From NCBI GenBank assembly GCA_927417275.1, contig CAKMJV010000007.1, forward strand, positions 32,001 through 96,000: 64,000 bases of DNA, in the 5' to 3' direction. The position numbers and the translations under genes are program-made. The notes below the pieces were generated by a model. That model saw only the letters and a program-made list of their open reading frames with translations. It had not been told where the DNA came from and made no database searches. This DNA is from an uncultured Clostridia bacterium. GTDB taxonomy: Bacteria; Bacillota; Clostridia; Peptostreptococcales; Acidaminobacteraceae. Of this stretch, positions 8,443 through 16,289 are shown piece by piece. How positions within the stretch are numbered: position 1 is the stretch's first letter; every line of letters starts with the position of its first letter.

Positions 8443-9078
8443 ATGAGAGAACCAATCAACACCCTTACACATTTAATCGGTGCCATACTTGCTTTATTTG
8501 CTTTAATTATAATGGTATCGAATGCACTGATTAAAAATAATATGACCTATCTTATTGGTGGTCTTATTTTTGGACTTAGCATGATTTTTCTTTATACAGC
8601 ATCAACGGTTTATCATGGTGTTAAATCAACACCCTCGACTATAAAAGTTTTGCGTAAATTAGATCATGCGATGATTTTTGTACTTATTGCAGGCACATAT
8701 ACCCCAATTTGTTTGACAGTGCTCAAGGGTACTTTAGGAAACGTCTTACTCGTATTAATCTGGTCTTTAGCAATCGGTGGAACCATATCAAAACTTTTAT
8801 TTATCAACATGCCACGTTGGTTATCAGCGGGTATGTATTTGTTTCTTGGATGGCTGAGTGTGTTTTTTATTATACCTATTTACAGAGCGCTACCTTTTGA
8901 AGGATTTATTTGGCTGGTTGTAGGTGGCGTATTGTATACGGTCGGATCTATTTTTTACGCATCAAAATCCGAAAAAATAAAAATTGCCGGTTTTGGGTTT
9001 CATGAAATTTTTCACCTCTTTATCATGGCGGGTAGTTTTTCACACTTTATACTCATCAATCAATATGTTTTAAAATAG
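8443..9078 (+). CDS. Hemolysin III family membrane protein (YqfA-like, PAQR fold)
   Basis: The 211-residue protein has seven hydrophobic segments and the conserved features of the HlyIII/PAQR superfamily: an N-terminal EPINTLTHLIGA, an STVYHG segment with Ser and His, an Asp in KLDHAMIF, and the C-terminal HEIFHLFIMAG. The two terminal His residues and the earlier His and Asp form the family's metal site, so a hydrolase-like membrane activity is expected. The physiological role is uncertain. RBS GGAGG precedes ATG 8443; the gene stands alone, followed by a terminator. Confidence 0.9.
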   Translation: MREPINTLTHLIGAILALFALIIMVSNALIKNNMTYLIGGLIFGLSMIFLYTASTVYHGVKSTPSTIKVLRKLDHAMIFVLIAGTYTPICLTVLKGTLGNVLLVLIWSLAIGGTISKLLFINMPRWLSAGMYLFLGWLSVFFIIPIYRALPFEGFIWLVVGGVLYTVGSIFYASKSEKIKIAGFGFHEIFHLFIMAGSFSHFILINQYVLK

Positions 9079-9084
9079 TACATG

Positions 9085-9126
9085 ACCATCTGAATTTGAT
9101 TTTATCATCTTTGGATGGTTTTTTTT
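9085..9126 (+). terminator. Terminator after the hemolysin III gene
   Basis: ACCATC (9085-9090) pairs with GATGGT (9114-9119), followed by a run of seven T. Confidence 0.7.
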
Positions 9127-9254
9127 GGCATGGAAATTGCATTTGATAATATTGGAAATTAGTTGCTCTAAATACTGGAATAAGTGCATTTCACATGATA
9201 TAATTGTCTAAACTTATCATTTGCAACTTAAAACCTGATTCAAAGGAGGACACT

Positions 9255-10016
9255 ATGGATCCAATCTCAAAAACCATGGAAAAACATTTTGAAGCCATAG
9301 ATGTTCAGATGGATGAAATGATCTCAAATGGATTTAGTCACGAAAGTATTCATCAATTTAGAGAATCCATACGACAACTTCGTGCCTTACTGCTTTATTA
9401 TCAGCCTGTGATTAGAACAAGCGACTATCGAGAACTTGAACTCATCTCCAAGAATGTATTTAACATGACGTCATTAATAAGAGAGATTGATGTTTTTGAA
9501 AATGGCTATTATCCATACATGAATCCACAAACGATGTATAAGTTGGCTACACTTAAAAAACCACTGTTGTTAAAACTTAAAGAAGACATTGAAAATACTA
9601 AATCTTTTAAGTTCAAAAATTATCAGTTGCATATTAAATCGGATGAGCACATAGGCTCAGAACGAATGGTCGAACTCTATCAAACGTTGGTAGAGCACTG
9701 CTTATTAGCCGTTGACAATGAAGAAAAAAACATTCACAACAAACGTATGCTGGCTAAAAAAATACGTTATATACATGACTTATTGATTAAAGATCGCATT
9801 GCACTAGTGCCGATAAATGTTGAACTGGACGCTTTTCAAGACTGTGCAAAGAAATTACACGATGTTTGTGTGAATCTGAGATTTATAGGACACTATCAAC
9901 TAAATGATCAAGGGCTTATTAATAAGTTGGTGGAGGATCACGCAACTTCAACAAAGAATGCCGATATACAGTTTGAAAAACTTTGTGGTGTATTGTCTCA
10001 CTTTATAGAAAAATGA
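9255..10016 (+). CDS. CHAD domain protein
   Basis: The 253-residue protein is an all-helical, charged CHAD domain (conserved histidine alpha-helical domain), with conserved His near the N-terminal helix (SIHQFRESIRQLRALL) and a later H/K/R motif (HNKRMLAKKIRYIHDLL). CHAD domains bind polyphosphate in studied examples. I chose ATG 9255 because AAAGGAGG lies just ahead and the domain starts soon after; the longer frame starts with TTG. It stands alone here, without the CYTH domain or polyphosphate kinase often linked to it. Confidence 0.85.
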   Translation: MDPISKTMEKHFEAIDVQMDEMISNGFSHESIHQFRESIRQLRALLLYYQPVIRTSDYRELELISKNVFNMTSLIREIDVFENGYYPYMNPQTMYKLATLKKPLLLKLKEDIENTKSFKFKNYQLHIKSDEHIGSERMVELYQTLVEHCLLAVDNEEKNIHNKRMLAKKIRYIHDLLIKDRIALVPINVELDAFQDCAKKLHDVCVNLRFIGHYQLNDQGLINKLVEDHATSTKNADIQFEKLCGVLSHFIEK

Positions 10017-10017
10017 G

Positions 10018-10046
10018 AAAAAAGCGCCAGGGTAGGGCGCTTTTTT
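10018..10046 (+). terminator. Terminator after the CHAD gene
   Basis: AAAAAAGCGCC (10018-10028) pairs with GGCGCTTTTTT (10036-10046) around a 7-base loop. Confidence 0.85.
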
Positions 10047-10073
10047 CAGTGGCTGTGCATTCATATCGGGGGG

Positions 10074-10206
10074 AGATGATATCTAATATCATCTGAGAAA
10101 GAGGTCTTGCGTTTATGGGGTAGATGATGATGTATCGTATTTATACGATACTGTTATCATAAACGATGTATGTTAAGTTCCCATGTGAAGGATGTTAAGT
10201 TCACAT
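10074..10206. repeat. Two palindromes and a direct repeat between convergent genes
   Basis: AGATGATAT-CTA-ATATCATCT (10074-10094) is a perfect 9-bp inverted repeat. GTATCGTAT-TT-ATACGATAC (10132-10151) is a second perfect one. TGTTAAGTTCCCAT (10171-10184) and TGTTAAGTTCACAT (10193-10206) form a direct repeat with one mismatch and a period of 22 bases, about two helical turns. No gene of either strand covers this stretch; its role is unknown. Confidence 0.7.
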
Positions 10207-10244
10207 AAAAAAAGAATGCCTCAACGTACCAACTCTATTGAGAC
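10207..10244 (-). terminator. Terminator after the 52-residue protein gene
   Basis: Read on the minus strand, GTCTCAA pairs with TTGAGGC (one G-U) and a T-rich tail with seven T follows. Confidence 0.7.
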
Positions 10245-10257
10245 ACTCTGATTTTTA

Positions 10258-10416
10258 TTATTTCTCATTCTCTTCTACCCACTCTTTGGCGATGTTCACA
10301 GATTCTTCAGAGGGGATGTTTACTTTCGTATCTTTTTCAAGTTTCTCAGCATCTGCCCAAGCCTCAGTTGCACTTGATCCTAATCCAGATTTGATTTTAT
10401 CTAGTTCGTCTTTCAT
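10258..10416 (-). CDS. Small acidic protein, 52 residues
   Basis: A short frame starts at ATG 10416 after a strong AATGGAGGTG site and ends TAA at 10258. It begins MKDELDKIKSGLGSSATEAW and ends KEWVEENEK, has no membrane segment, is charged and probably helical, and is followed by its own terminator. These three signals together make it a real small gene. I recognise no family. Confidence 0.65.
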   Translation of the reverse strand: MKDELDKIKSGLGSSATEAWADAEKLEKDTKVNIPSEESVNIAKEWVEENEK

Positions 10417-10568
10417 ATTACACCTCCATTATTTGATTTAGTTTGTATATACCCGAATCGTTGGATTATAATCGATAAGATATATCAATTATGTTAAATG
10501 TTCTTTGATGATGCCTAATGGATTCTGTGTTATACTTGTTTTACAAATACATTTGATAGGAAGAAGAC

Positions 10569-11051
10569 ATGACATTTATTTCAGAATTACTAAGAATACT
10601 CACAGTAGAGTTCAAAACAGCGTTTATCGCCGCACTCCCTATAATAGAGTTACGTGGGGCAATACCTTTTGGCATTTCACTTGGTCTTTCGCCCATACAT
10701 GCCTTTATCGTAAGTTTTATCGGCAGCATGTTGCCTGTACCCATACTATTGCTTGGTATTAAACCTGTATTTGGATTTATGAGCCAAACCACTTTTTTCA
10801 AAAAAATTGTAGACCATTTGAGTATGAAAAGCATAAAAAAGAGCGATAAAATTGTGAAATATGGATTTATAGGTTTGATTATTTTTGTTGCTATTCCTCT
10901 TCCTGGAACAGGCGTCTGGAGCGGTACTTTGGCGGCTGCACTTTTGGATATTCGATTTAAAACGGCATTTCCTGCGATTTTATTGGGAAATTTTATTGCA
11001 GGTATGATTATAATGACTTTAAGTTACGGCATAATTACACATTTGTTTTAA
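10569..11051 (+). CDS. Small multi-drug export protein family (COG2426) membrane protein
   Basis: The 160-residue protein has four to five membrane helices and the family's ELRGAIPFGISLG motif near residue 30, with GSMLPVPILLL and AIPLPGTGVWSG later. The family name is historical and the transported substrate is not known. RBS AGGAAG precedes ATG 10569. The BusR-like regulator starts 22 bases after the stop, so the two are likely co-transcribed. Confidence 0.85.
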   Translation: MTFISELLRILTVEFKTAFIAALPIIELRGAIPFGISLGLSPIHAFIVSFIGSMLPVPILLLGIKPVFGFMSQTTFFKKIVDHLSMKSIKKSDKIVKYGFIGLIIFVAIPLPGTGVWSGTLAAALLDIRFKTAFPAILLGNFIAGMIIMTLSYGIITHLF

Positions 11052-11073
11052 TTAAATTTCGGATAAGGTGGAC

Positions 11074-11718
11074 ATGGCGTTGAGTGGAGCGGAAAGTGTA
11101 AATAAAACGGCAAGATATGAGAAAATTGCAGTAGATATTGCATACAGTATAATCAATGATGAATGGAAAATTGGAGAAATCATAAAAGGACGTTCAACAT
11201 TATCTGGTAAATACAGTGTTTCTCCTGAAACCATTAGACGAGCGCTTAAGCTGTTAGAAGAATTACTGGTCGTAGAGGTTATAGAAAAAAAAGGCATATT
11301 AATCAAATCAAAAATTGCTGCAGAAGCATTTATAAAAGAGCATCAATCAAAAGATCGAATTTTATCATTAAGAGAAGACATCAGTCGGATGACGACAGAA
11401 AAAAGATTAATTGAAGACGCTGTTTTAAGCAGTCTGGATAATTTGATTGAGCAAGCGCTTATAATGAAACATGTTGGAATCATCCATCCGTTAGAAGTCA
11501 AAGTACTTGATAAAAGTCCATTAATAGGTAAGTCTATTGGTGAAATAAGGTTTTGGGAACACACAGGGGCAACCATAATAGGCATCAATCGTACGGGACA
11601 ATTATTACTATCGCCAGGGCCAAAACTTGTTTTTTTTCTAGGAGATATTATTTTTTACGTGGGGAACACATCAGAACATGCTGATCGCGTAGAAAGATTT
11701 GTGAATGTCCATTTGTAA
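11074..11718 (+). CDS. GntR-type HTH plus RCK_C (TrkA-C) regulator, BusR-like
   Basis: The 214-residue protein joins a winged-helix GntR-type domain (residues about 10-90, with SVSPETIRRALKLLEELL), a helical linker with a coiled-coil look (about 100-135), and a C-terminal RCK_C domain (about 140-214, with PLIGKSIGEIRF and GDIIFYVG). This is the architecture of BusR, the c-di-AMP-dependent repressor of osmolyte uptake. Start chosen at ATG 11074, where AAGG is spaced correctly; GTG 11068 is possible. No osmolyte transporter is adjacent; the partner here is the COG2426 protein. Confidence 0.82.
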   Translation: MALSGAESVNKTARYEKIAVDIAYSIINDEWKIGEIIKGRSTLSGKYSVSPETIRRALKLLEELLVVEVIEKKGILIKSKIAAEAFIKEHQSKDRILSLREDISRMTTEKRLIEDAVLSSLDNLIEQALIMKHVGIIHPLEVKVLDKSPLIGKSIGEIRFWEHTGATIIGINRTGQLLLSPGPKLVFFLGDIIFYVGNTSEHADRVERFVNVHL

Positions 11719-11738
11719 ATATAATTATATAAATTTTT

Positions 11739-11775
11739 AAACGCCGTAATGCAAGGAAATGCATTACGGCGTTTT
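11739..11775. terminator. Bidirectional terminator
   Basis: AACGCCGTAATGC pairs with GCATTACGGCGTT around a short loop, with A and T runs outside. It separates the BusR-like gene from the convergent CofE-like gene. Confidence 0.88.
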
Positions 11776-11777
11776 CG

Positions 11778-12467
11778 TTAGGCTCTTCTTATGATGCCCA
11801 AAGGTGTTTGTTCATGATCTTGACCTAATGGGTTATCCTTTAATATTCTCGCGATTAGTGAGCGATCCATACCGCTATGAGACACGCCAAGTACAGACCC
11901 ATCTAAATCGTTGATGTCTACGATGGCTACTTTTAAGCCGCCAATTGCAGCACTGATCTTTTTAGCAACTTCATTGGGCTTATCTGGGCCAAGTACGACG
12001 AATTGATTATAAGGTGGGAGTGTGTTTGGTGTAGGACCATCAATAGAGGAGGCTTTATAACCTGCTACACTATAAAATACACCGCGCTTGCCAAATATTT
12101 TGGTAACAGCACTTGCAGCTGATGCAAATAGAATTCTCGGTATGCCACATTCTCTTAAAGCCATTTCCATCGTTTCAGGCATACCAAGTCCTATGCCTGC
12201 TGGTGTCTTAGTGACGTACTTCGATAGAAGGTTAGCAAGTGGACGTGGCTGTATATCTTTTAGAGGAATGGCCCTTCCCTGTGTAATCGCAACTATTTTT
12301 TCTGTAACGAATAGAATATCCTCTGGAAGCAGTTGATCGTGTGCATAGTCTTTGATCACTTGTATAAGATCATCTTCTCTCATAATGACATGTGTTTTTA
12401 TAGGGACTCTAAGAAAATGACGATCATCAATGACAATCGTGGGTTGTTTAACTTTTTGAGTACTCAT
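11778..12467 (-). CDS. CofE-like (F420-0:gamma-glutamyl ligase family) protein
   Basis: The 229-residue protein matches the F420_ligase family by its VTEKIVAITQGRA and RECGIPRILFASAASA segments and the VDINDLDGSVLG motif with acidic metal ligands. In methanogens and actinobacteria CofE adds glutamate to F420-0. No other F420 gene is in the window and this organism type does not normally make F420, so the true substrate is likely different. It is transcribed divergently from the acetyltransferase gene. Confidence 0.78.
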   Translation of the reverse strand: MSTQKVKQPTIVIDDRHFLRVPIKTHVIMREDDLIQVIKDYAHDQLLPEDILFVTEKIVAITQGRAIPLKDIQPRPLANLLSKYVTKTPAGIGLGMPETMEMALRECGIPRILFASAASAVTKIFGKRGVFYSVAGYKASSIDGPTPNTLPPYNQFVVLGPDKPNEVAKKISAAIGGLKVAIVDINDLDGSVLGVSHSGMDRSLIARILKDNPLGQDHEQTPLGIIRRA

Positions 12468-12506
12468 TTTTTACCTCCAAGCCAATCGTGGCAATATTTA
12501 AATCTT

Positions 12507-12535
12507 ATTATATCACTACTTGTCAAAGAGGTGAA
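12507..12535 (-). promoter_or_regulatory. Predicted promoter for the CofE-like gene
   Basis: On the minus strand TTCACC (12530-12535), a 17-base spacer and TATAAT (12507-12512). A TTGACAAG element (12519-12526 on the plus strand as CTTGTCAA) sits inside the spacer. Confidence 0.5.
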
Positions 12536-12616
12536 CAAAAAAACTAGCAACCCAGTTGACAAGAGCGAGTTGGCAGGTTATACTATTGACAACTTATAAT
12601 ACTTCCCAAGTTGTCA
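12519..12616. promoter_or_regulatory. Array of four TTGTCAA/TTGACAA elements between divergent genes
   Basis: CTTGTCAA (12519-12526), TTGACAAG (12556-12563), TTGACAACTT (12586-12595) and AAGTTGTCAG (12608-12617) occur in alternating orientation. The last two form a 9-bp perfect inverted repeat with a 12-base centre, at the expected transcription start of the acetyltransferase gene. The first two form an 8-bp inverted repeat. The layout suggests operators for a regulator acting on both divergent promoters. Confidence 0.5.
12556..12584 (+). promoter_or_regulatory. Near-consensus sigma-A promoter for the acetyltransferase gene
   Basis: TTGACA (12556-12561), a 17-base spacer and TATACT (12579-12584). 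The start would fall near 12591. Confidence 0.8.
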
Positions 12617-12658
12617 GAAGAACCTGAGGACTTATTATTACTGAAAGGAGGGGCTGAT

Positions 12659-13414
12659 ATGATATTAAATCAAGGGTATTTAATCAAAAGGCATTCAAAT
12701 ACACGACAAGTAGAACCATACTATATGAGACTTTTAAAAGAAAATGAACTTAAAGATGTGATGAAATTGCAGCAAAGCGTGTATGATGCTTTACCGAATA
12801 AAGAAGTACTTTATATGGATTCAGAATTGGGTATGTATGAAGACTTAAAAGCTGGCGCGATGATTTTAGGCGTATATAATTCTAAAGATCAATTGATTTC
12901 ATATCGTTATATTAGTTTCCCCAAAAAAGTTGAGCACAATTTAGGAAACGACATACTTCTACCAGAGAATCAATTAGAATATGTTGTCCATTTAGAAACA
13001 ACCGTTGTCAGTCCAGATTATAGAGGAAATCGTTTACAAAGTTTAACATTATCTAAGGCCATCGATTTAATTAAACCTATGGGGATGAACCATTTATTGT
13101 GCACAGTATCACCCTACAATCTTTTTAGTTTATACAACATCATGTCTGCAGGGTTAAATATTAAGTCTTTAAAGCGTAAATATGGCGATAAAGGGGATCA
13201 AGGCATTTGGCGCTTTATCTTACACAAGGACTTAAGACCAGAAGCGACGACTTTTTCTGAAGATTACCACTTACTGAAATTAGATCGCATAGCCGAACAA
13301 AAAAAATTGATTGAGATGGGTTACATTGGATATAATTTAATCAAAGAAAGTCAGATGATTCAATACGCACTTATAAATGATGACATACAGTCACCATTTG
13401 AATTTGCGGTATAA
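12659..13414 (+). CDS. GNAT-like acetyltransferase domain protein
   Basis: The 251-residue protein shows GNAT-fold features: MRLLKENELKDVMKLQQSV at the start, a central VHLETTVVSPDYRGN beta strand and pyrophosphate loop (the loop normally Q/R-x-x-G-x-G/A, here RGNRLQ), and the following helix. The C-terminal about 60 residues have no family I know. I chose ATG 12659, which follows AAAGGAGG; the longer frame has no ribosome binding site. The substrate is unknown. Its strong promoter carries a probable operator array. Confidence 0.72.
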   Translation: MILNQGYLIKRHSNTRQVEPYYMRLLKENELKDVMKLQQSVYDALPNKEVLYMDSELGMYEDLKAGAMILGVYNSKDQLISYRYISFPKKVEHNLGNDILLPENQLEYVVHLETTVVSPDYRGNRLQSLTLSKAIDLIKPMGMNHLLCTVSPYNLFSLYNIMSAGLNIKSLKRKYGDKGDQGIWRFILHKDLRPEATTFSEDYHLLKLDRIAEQKKLIEMGYIGYNLIKESQMIQYALINDDIQSPFEFAV

Positions 13415-13440
13415 AATAGAATATTCCTCCACTTATTTAA

Positions 13441-13477
13441 CTTTCATTTCATAAAGAAATGAGAGTTTTCTTTTTTT
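13441..13477 (+). terminator. Terminator after the acetyltransferase gene
   Basis: CTTTCATTTC (13441-13450) pairs with GAAATGAGAG (13456-13465), then a T-rich tail. Confidence 0.8.
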
Positions 13478-13589
13478 GGATGGTATAATAGAAAAAGACA
13501 TTTACGCTATCTGATTCTGTTGGTATTATATTGGAAGGTAGGTTTGTCTATTTGATTTTTATGGGGTTATAGATTAGCAGGGAGAAAGC

Positions 13590-14306
13590 ATGAGAATAAA
13601 TAATTATATTAGTGCATCAGGACTATGTTCAAGAAGAGAAGCGGATGTGTTGGTACAGAATAAACGCGTAAAAATAAATGGGAAAATTGCTGATATTGGC
13701 GCGCGTGTCTCTGAAACAGATCGCGTTTTAGTGGATGGAAAACCGTTAACGACGAAAAAAAAGCAAGTGTATATCATCCTCAACAAACCTGTGGGGATAA
13801 CCTGTACGACGGAAAGACACATCAAAGGAAATATCATCGATTTTGTAGGACATCAAGAGCGTATTTTTCCAATAGGGAGATTAGACAAGGACTCAGAAGG
13901 ATTAATTATTCTAACCAGTGATGGTGGCATCGTGAATGAAATCCTCAGAGAAGAAAACCACCACGAAAAGGAGTACATTGTGGTGGTAGACAAAAAAATC
14001 TCTAATGATTTTATCATGCAGATGGCTTCTGGGGTTACCATTTTTAACCCTGTAAAGCATGTTAAAACACGTACCAAACCCTGTAAAGTTGAAGCCATAG
14101 ATGATGTAACTTTTCGAATTATTTTAGCACAGGGACTAAACCGGCAAATTCGGAGAATGTGTGAAGTTCTTGGTTATAATGTGATGAAACTAAAAAGAAC
14201 GCGTATCATGCATATTAAGCTCGGCAAATTAAAAACGGGTGAATGGCGGGCACTGTCTCAGGCTGAAATTGGCGGTTTAATGAAGTCGTCTAAGGGTTCA
14301 TTTTAG
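13590..14306 (+). CDS. rluF: 23S rRNA pseudouridine synthase, RluF type
   Basis: The 238-residue protein has an N-terminal S4 RNA-binding domain (residues 1-60, RINNYISASGLCSRREAD) and an RsuA/RluB/E/F catalytic domain with the active-site aspartate in GRLDKDSEGLIILT (about residue 99). RluF makes pseudouridine at U2604 of 23S rRNA in Escherichia coli; the N-terminus is closest to that subgroup, but RsuA/RluB-type specificity cannot be excluded. Its stop overlaps by 4 bases the stop of the convergent oxidoreductase gene. Confidence 0.88.
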   Translation: MRINNYISASGLCSRREADVLVQNKRVKINGKIADIGARVSETDRVLVDGKPLTTKKKQVYIILNKPVGITCTTERHIKGNIIDFVGHQERIFPIGRLDKDSEGLIILTSDGGIVNEILREENHHEKEYIVVVDKKISNDFIMQMASGVTIFNPVKHVKTRTKPCKVEAIDDVTFRIILAQGLNRQIRRMCEVLGYNVMKLKRTRIMHIKLGKLKTGEWRALSQAEIGGLMKSSKGSF

Positions 14307-15310
14307 GTCGTTTTCTTTTTCATCCATGGACACTGAAAACCATCAGACGCATACCTACAACTTGGTTTGCATTCATAACAGGCATCAACAGAACCACCCA
14401 TATGATATTTGTTGGCCCATTCTGGATCGGATAAAATACCTTTGCAAACGGCTACACAGTCAATCATACCTGAATCTATGAGTTTTTGTGCCTGTTCAGG
14501 TTGCCTAATACCATAAACGCAAGCGGTTGGGATGCCTACATGAGACTTAATTGCCACACCAAGATAGGTAATATTAGAAAATTCAAACGCATCGGGTTTC
14601 GTAAAATCGCCATAGGGAATCCCTGAGGAAACATTAAGAAAATGAACACCCTTTTCTTCAAGAACTTTTGCGAAATAAATATCTTCACTAAATGTGGGAT
14701 CATTTACCCCAAATCTATAACTGATAATAAAGGATTCAGAAGTTGCAGATTTTATCGCTTGTAACACTTCTAAAGGAAAACGCAAGCGATTTTCAAGTGA
14801 GCCGCCATATTCATCGGTGCGTAAATTCGTTTTACTAGAAGTAAACTGATTGAGTAAATACCCATGTGCGCCATGGATTTCGATGCCATCTAAACCAGCG
14901 CGTTCTGCACGGACAGCAGCATCTACAAATCTCTGTGTAATTTCATGGATAGAAGCGTGTGTCAGTTGCGAGGGTCCATGTACGACTTCACCAGAGGATT
15001 TTGAACCAGCATGAACCAGTTGTACGATTACTTTGGTATCATGTGCATGACATGCAGATGCAATTTTTTTAAATTGCTCGATGTGTCCGTCTTCCCATAA
15101 ACCCAGTTGTTTTTTTACGATGAGACCTTCTGGCATTATACCAGTTGCTTCTACTATAATAAGACCAGTACCACCTTTTGCTCGGATGCCATAGTGGTTA
15201 CTGCGGTCAACCGTTTCATAGCCCATTTCATCAGACCAGTTAAAGCAAACTGCAGGTGGAAAGATGATGGGACTTTTTAAAACCTTTTGATTTAATGTAA
15301 TTGTTTTCAT
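14303..15310 (-). CDS. Old yellow enzyme family oxidoreductase with C-terminal cysteine cluster
   Basis: The 335-residue protein is an FMN-binding TIM barrel of the NADH:flavin oxidoreductase family, with GIEIHGAHGYLLNQF, TNLRTDEYGGSLENR and QLVHAGSKSS motifs. The last 30 residues hold C311-x2-C314-x3-C318-x8-C327. That is close to the iron-sulfur site of the large 2,4-dienoyl-CoA reductase type enzymes, but the FAD/NADH-binding domains that normally follow are absent. Standard short enzymes such as YqjM lack this cluster. The substrate is unknown; ene reduction of an unsaturated compound is likely. Confidence 0.85.
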   Translation of the reverse strand: MKTITLNQKVLKSPIIFPPAVCFNWSDEMGYETVDRSNHYGIRAKGGTGLIIVEATGIMPEGLIVKKQLGLWEDGHIEQFKKIASACHAHDTKVIVQLVHAGSKSSGEVVHGPSQLTHASIHEITQRFVDAAVRAERAGLDGIEIHGAHGYLLNQFTSSKTNLRTDEYGGSLENRLRFPLEVLQAIKSATSESFIISYRFGVNDPTFSEDIYFAKVLEEKGVHFLNVSSGIPYGDFTKPDAFEFSNITYLGVAIKSHVGIPTACVYGIRQPEQAQKLIDSGMIDCVAVCKGILSDPEWANKYHMGGSVDACYECKPSCRYASDGFQCPWMKKKTT

Positions 15311-15407
15311 AGGGTACCTCCAAAACTATAAGTGATACCATTTTACCATGATATTACGTGATGCGAAAGATTAATCCTAAAATAAAGAAAAACAGGGGGA
15401 TATAGAT

Positions 15408-16289
15408 ATGTTGAGTACCAATCAAAAAAAGTATTTGTCTGATTTAAGTTTATTGTTTGTGGCATTTGTATGGGGCGGTGGATTTGTTGCTGTCAAAGAT
15501 GCGCTTAACACAGTTACACCGATGGTACTCATGAGTGTGCGTTTTGTCCTTGCATCCATCGTACTTTATCTTTTCTTGCATCGTTGGATTGGAAAAATTG
15601 ATAAGAATGATCTCAAGAAAGGTTCAATCGTTGGTGTAATATTGTATATTGCATTTGCAGCACAGACCTTTGGCCTTCAATACACGACAGCATCAAAACA
15701 AGGTTTTTTAACAGCAACCTACGTAATTATGGTGCCATTGATTTACTGGATCTTTTATAAAAGAAGACCTTCTACTAAAGCCATTATAGGCAGTTTGATT
15801 ACCTTAGTCGGTATTGGGCTTGTCAGCATCAATGCGACTTTCACTTTAAACCTTGGTGATGGATTGACGCTTATCTGTGCATTCTTTTTTGCAGCACATA
15901 TAATTGCCATCGAATTTTTTGCTAAAGGCATGAATGTCTTTAAGTTGGCTTTTATCCAAATCGGTGTTGCTGCTGTGCTATTTGTTATTACAGCATTACT
16001 GACTGAACCGATTCCCTTGTCTTTTACGCCCCGTGCTTGGATGGCGATTATTTACTTGGCTGTATTTTCAACGTTCGCATGTTTCACTCTACAAACAGTT
16101 GCACAAAAGTATACCAGTTCATCACATGTATCTATTATACTGTCACTTGAATCTGTCTTCGCAGCACTCTTAGGCGTAATTTTATTAGGTGAAGTATTGA
16201 CACCAATCATGTTGGTTGGATGTGCGCTTATTTTTGCGGCGATATTAATGGTAGAATTGAATTTTTCAAAAAAATCAAAAGACGTTTGA
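15408..16289 (+). CDS. EamA/DMT-family transporter
   Basis: The 293-residue integral membrane protein has ten predicted helices in two repeated EamA halves (about 10-140 and 150-287), with FVWGGGFVAVK at the first helix and SLESVFAALLGVILLGE at the ninth, both typical of the drug/metabolite transporter superfamily. The substrate is unknown. Its stop codon overlaps the -35 of the zinc-operon promoter. It is upstream of, but likely transcribed apart from, the zinc genes. Confidence 0.9.
   Translation: MLSTNQKKYLSDLSLLFVAFVWGGGFVAVKDALNTVTPMVLMSVRFVLASIVLYLFLHRWIGKIDKNDLKKGSIVGVILYIAFAAQTFGLQYTTASKQGFLTATYVIMVPLIYWIFYKRRPSTKAIIGSLITLVGIGLVSINATFTLNLGDGLTLICAFFFAAHIIAIEFFAKGMNVFKLAFIQIGVAAVLFVITALLTEPIPLSFTPRAWMAIIYLAVFSTFACFTLQTVAQKYTSSSHVSIILSLESVFAALLGVILLGEVLTPIMLVGCALIFAAILMVELNFSKKSKDV

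Noticed and set aside
10238-10441. Plus-strand ORF of 67 residues
   Set aside because: It is the shadow of the 52-residue minus-strand gene, which has a ribosome binding site and terminator; the plus frame has neither.
11778-12467. Coenzyme F420 biosynthesis
   Set aside because: Only the CofE-like ligase is present. No CofC, CofD, CofG/H or F420-dependent oxidoreductase is seen, so I do not claim F420 synthesis.
12333-12599. Plus-strand ORF of 88 residues
   Set aside because: It lies mostly inside the CofE-like gene on the other strand and runs through its promoter region; no ribosome binding site.
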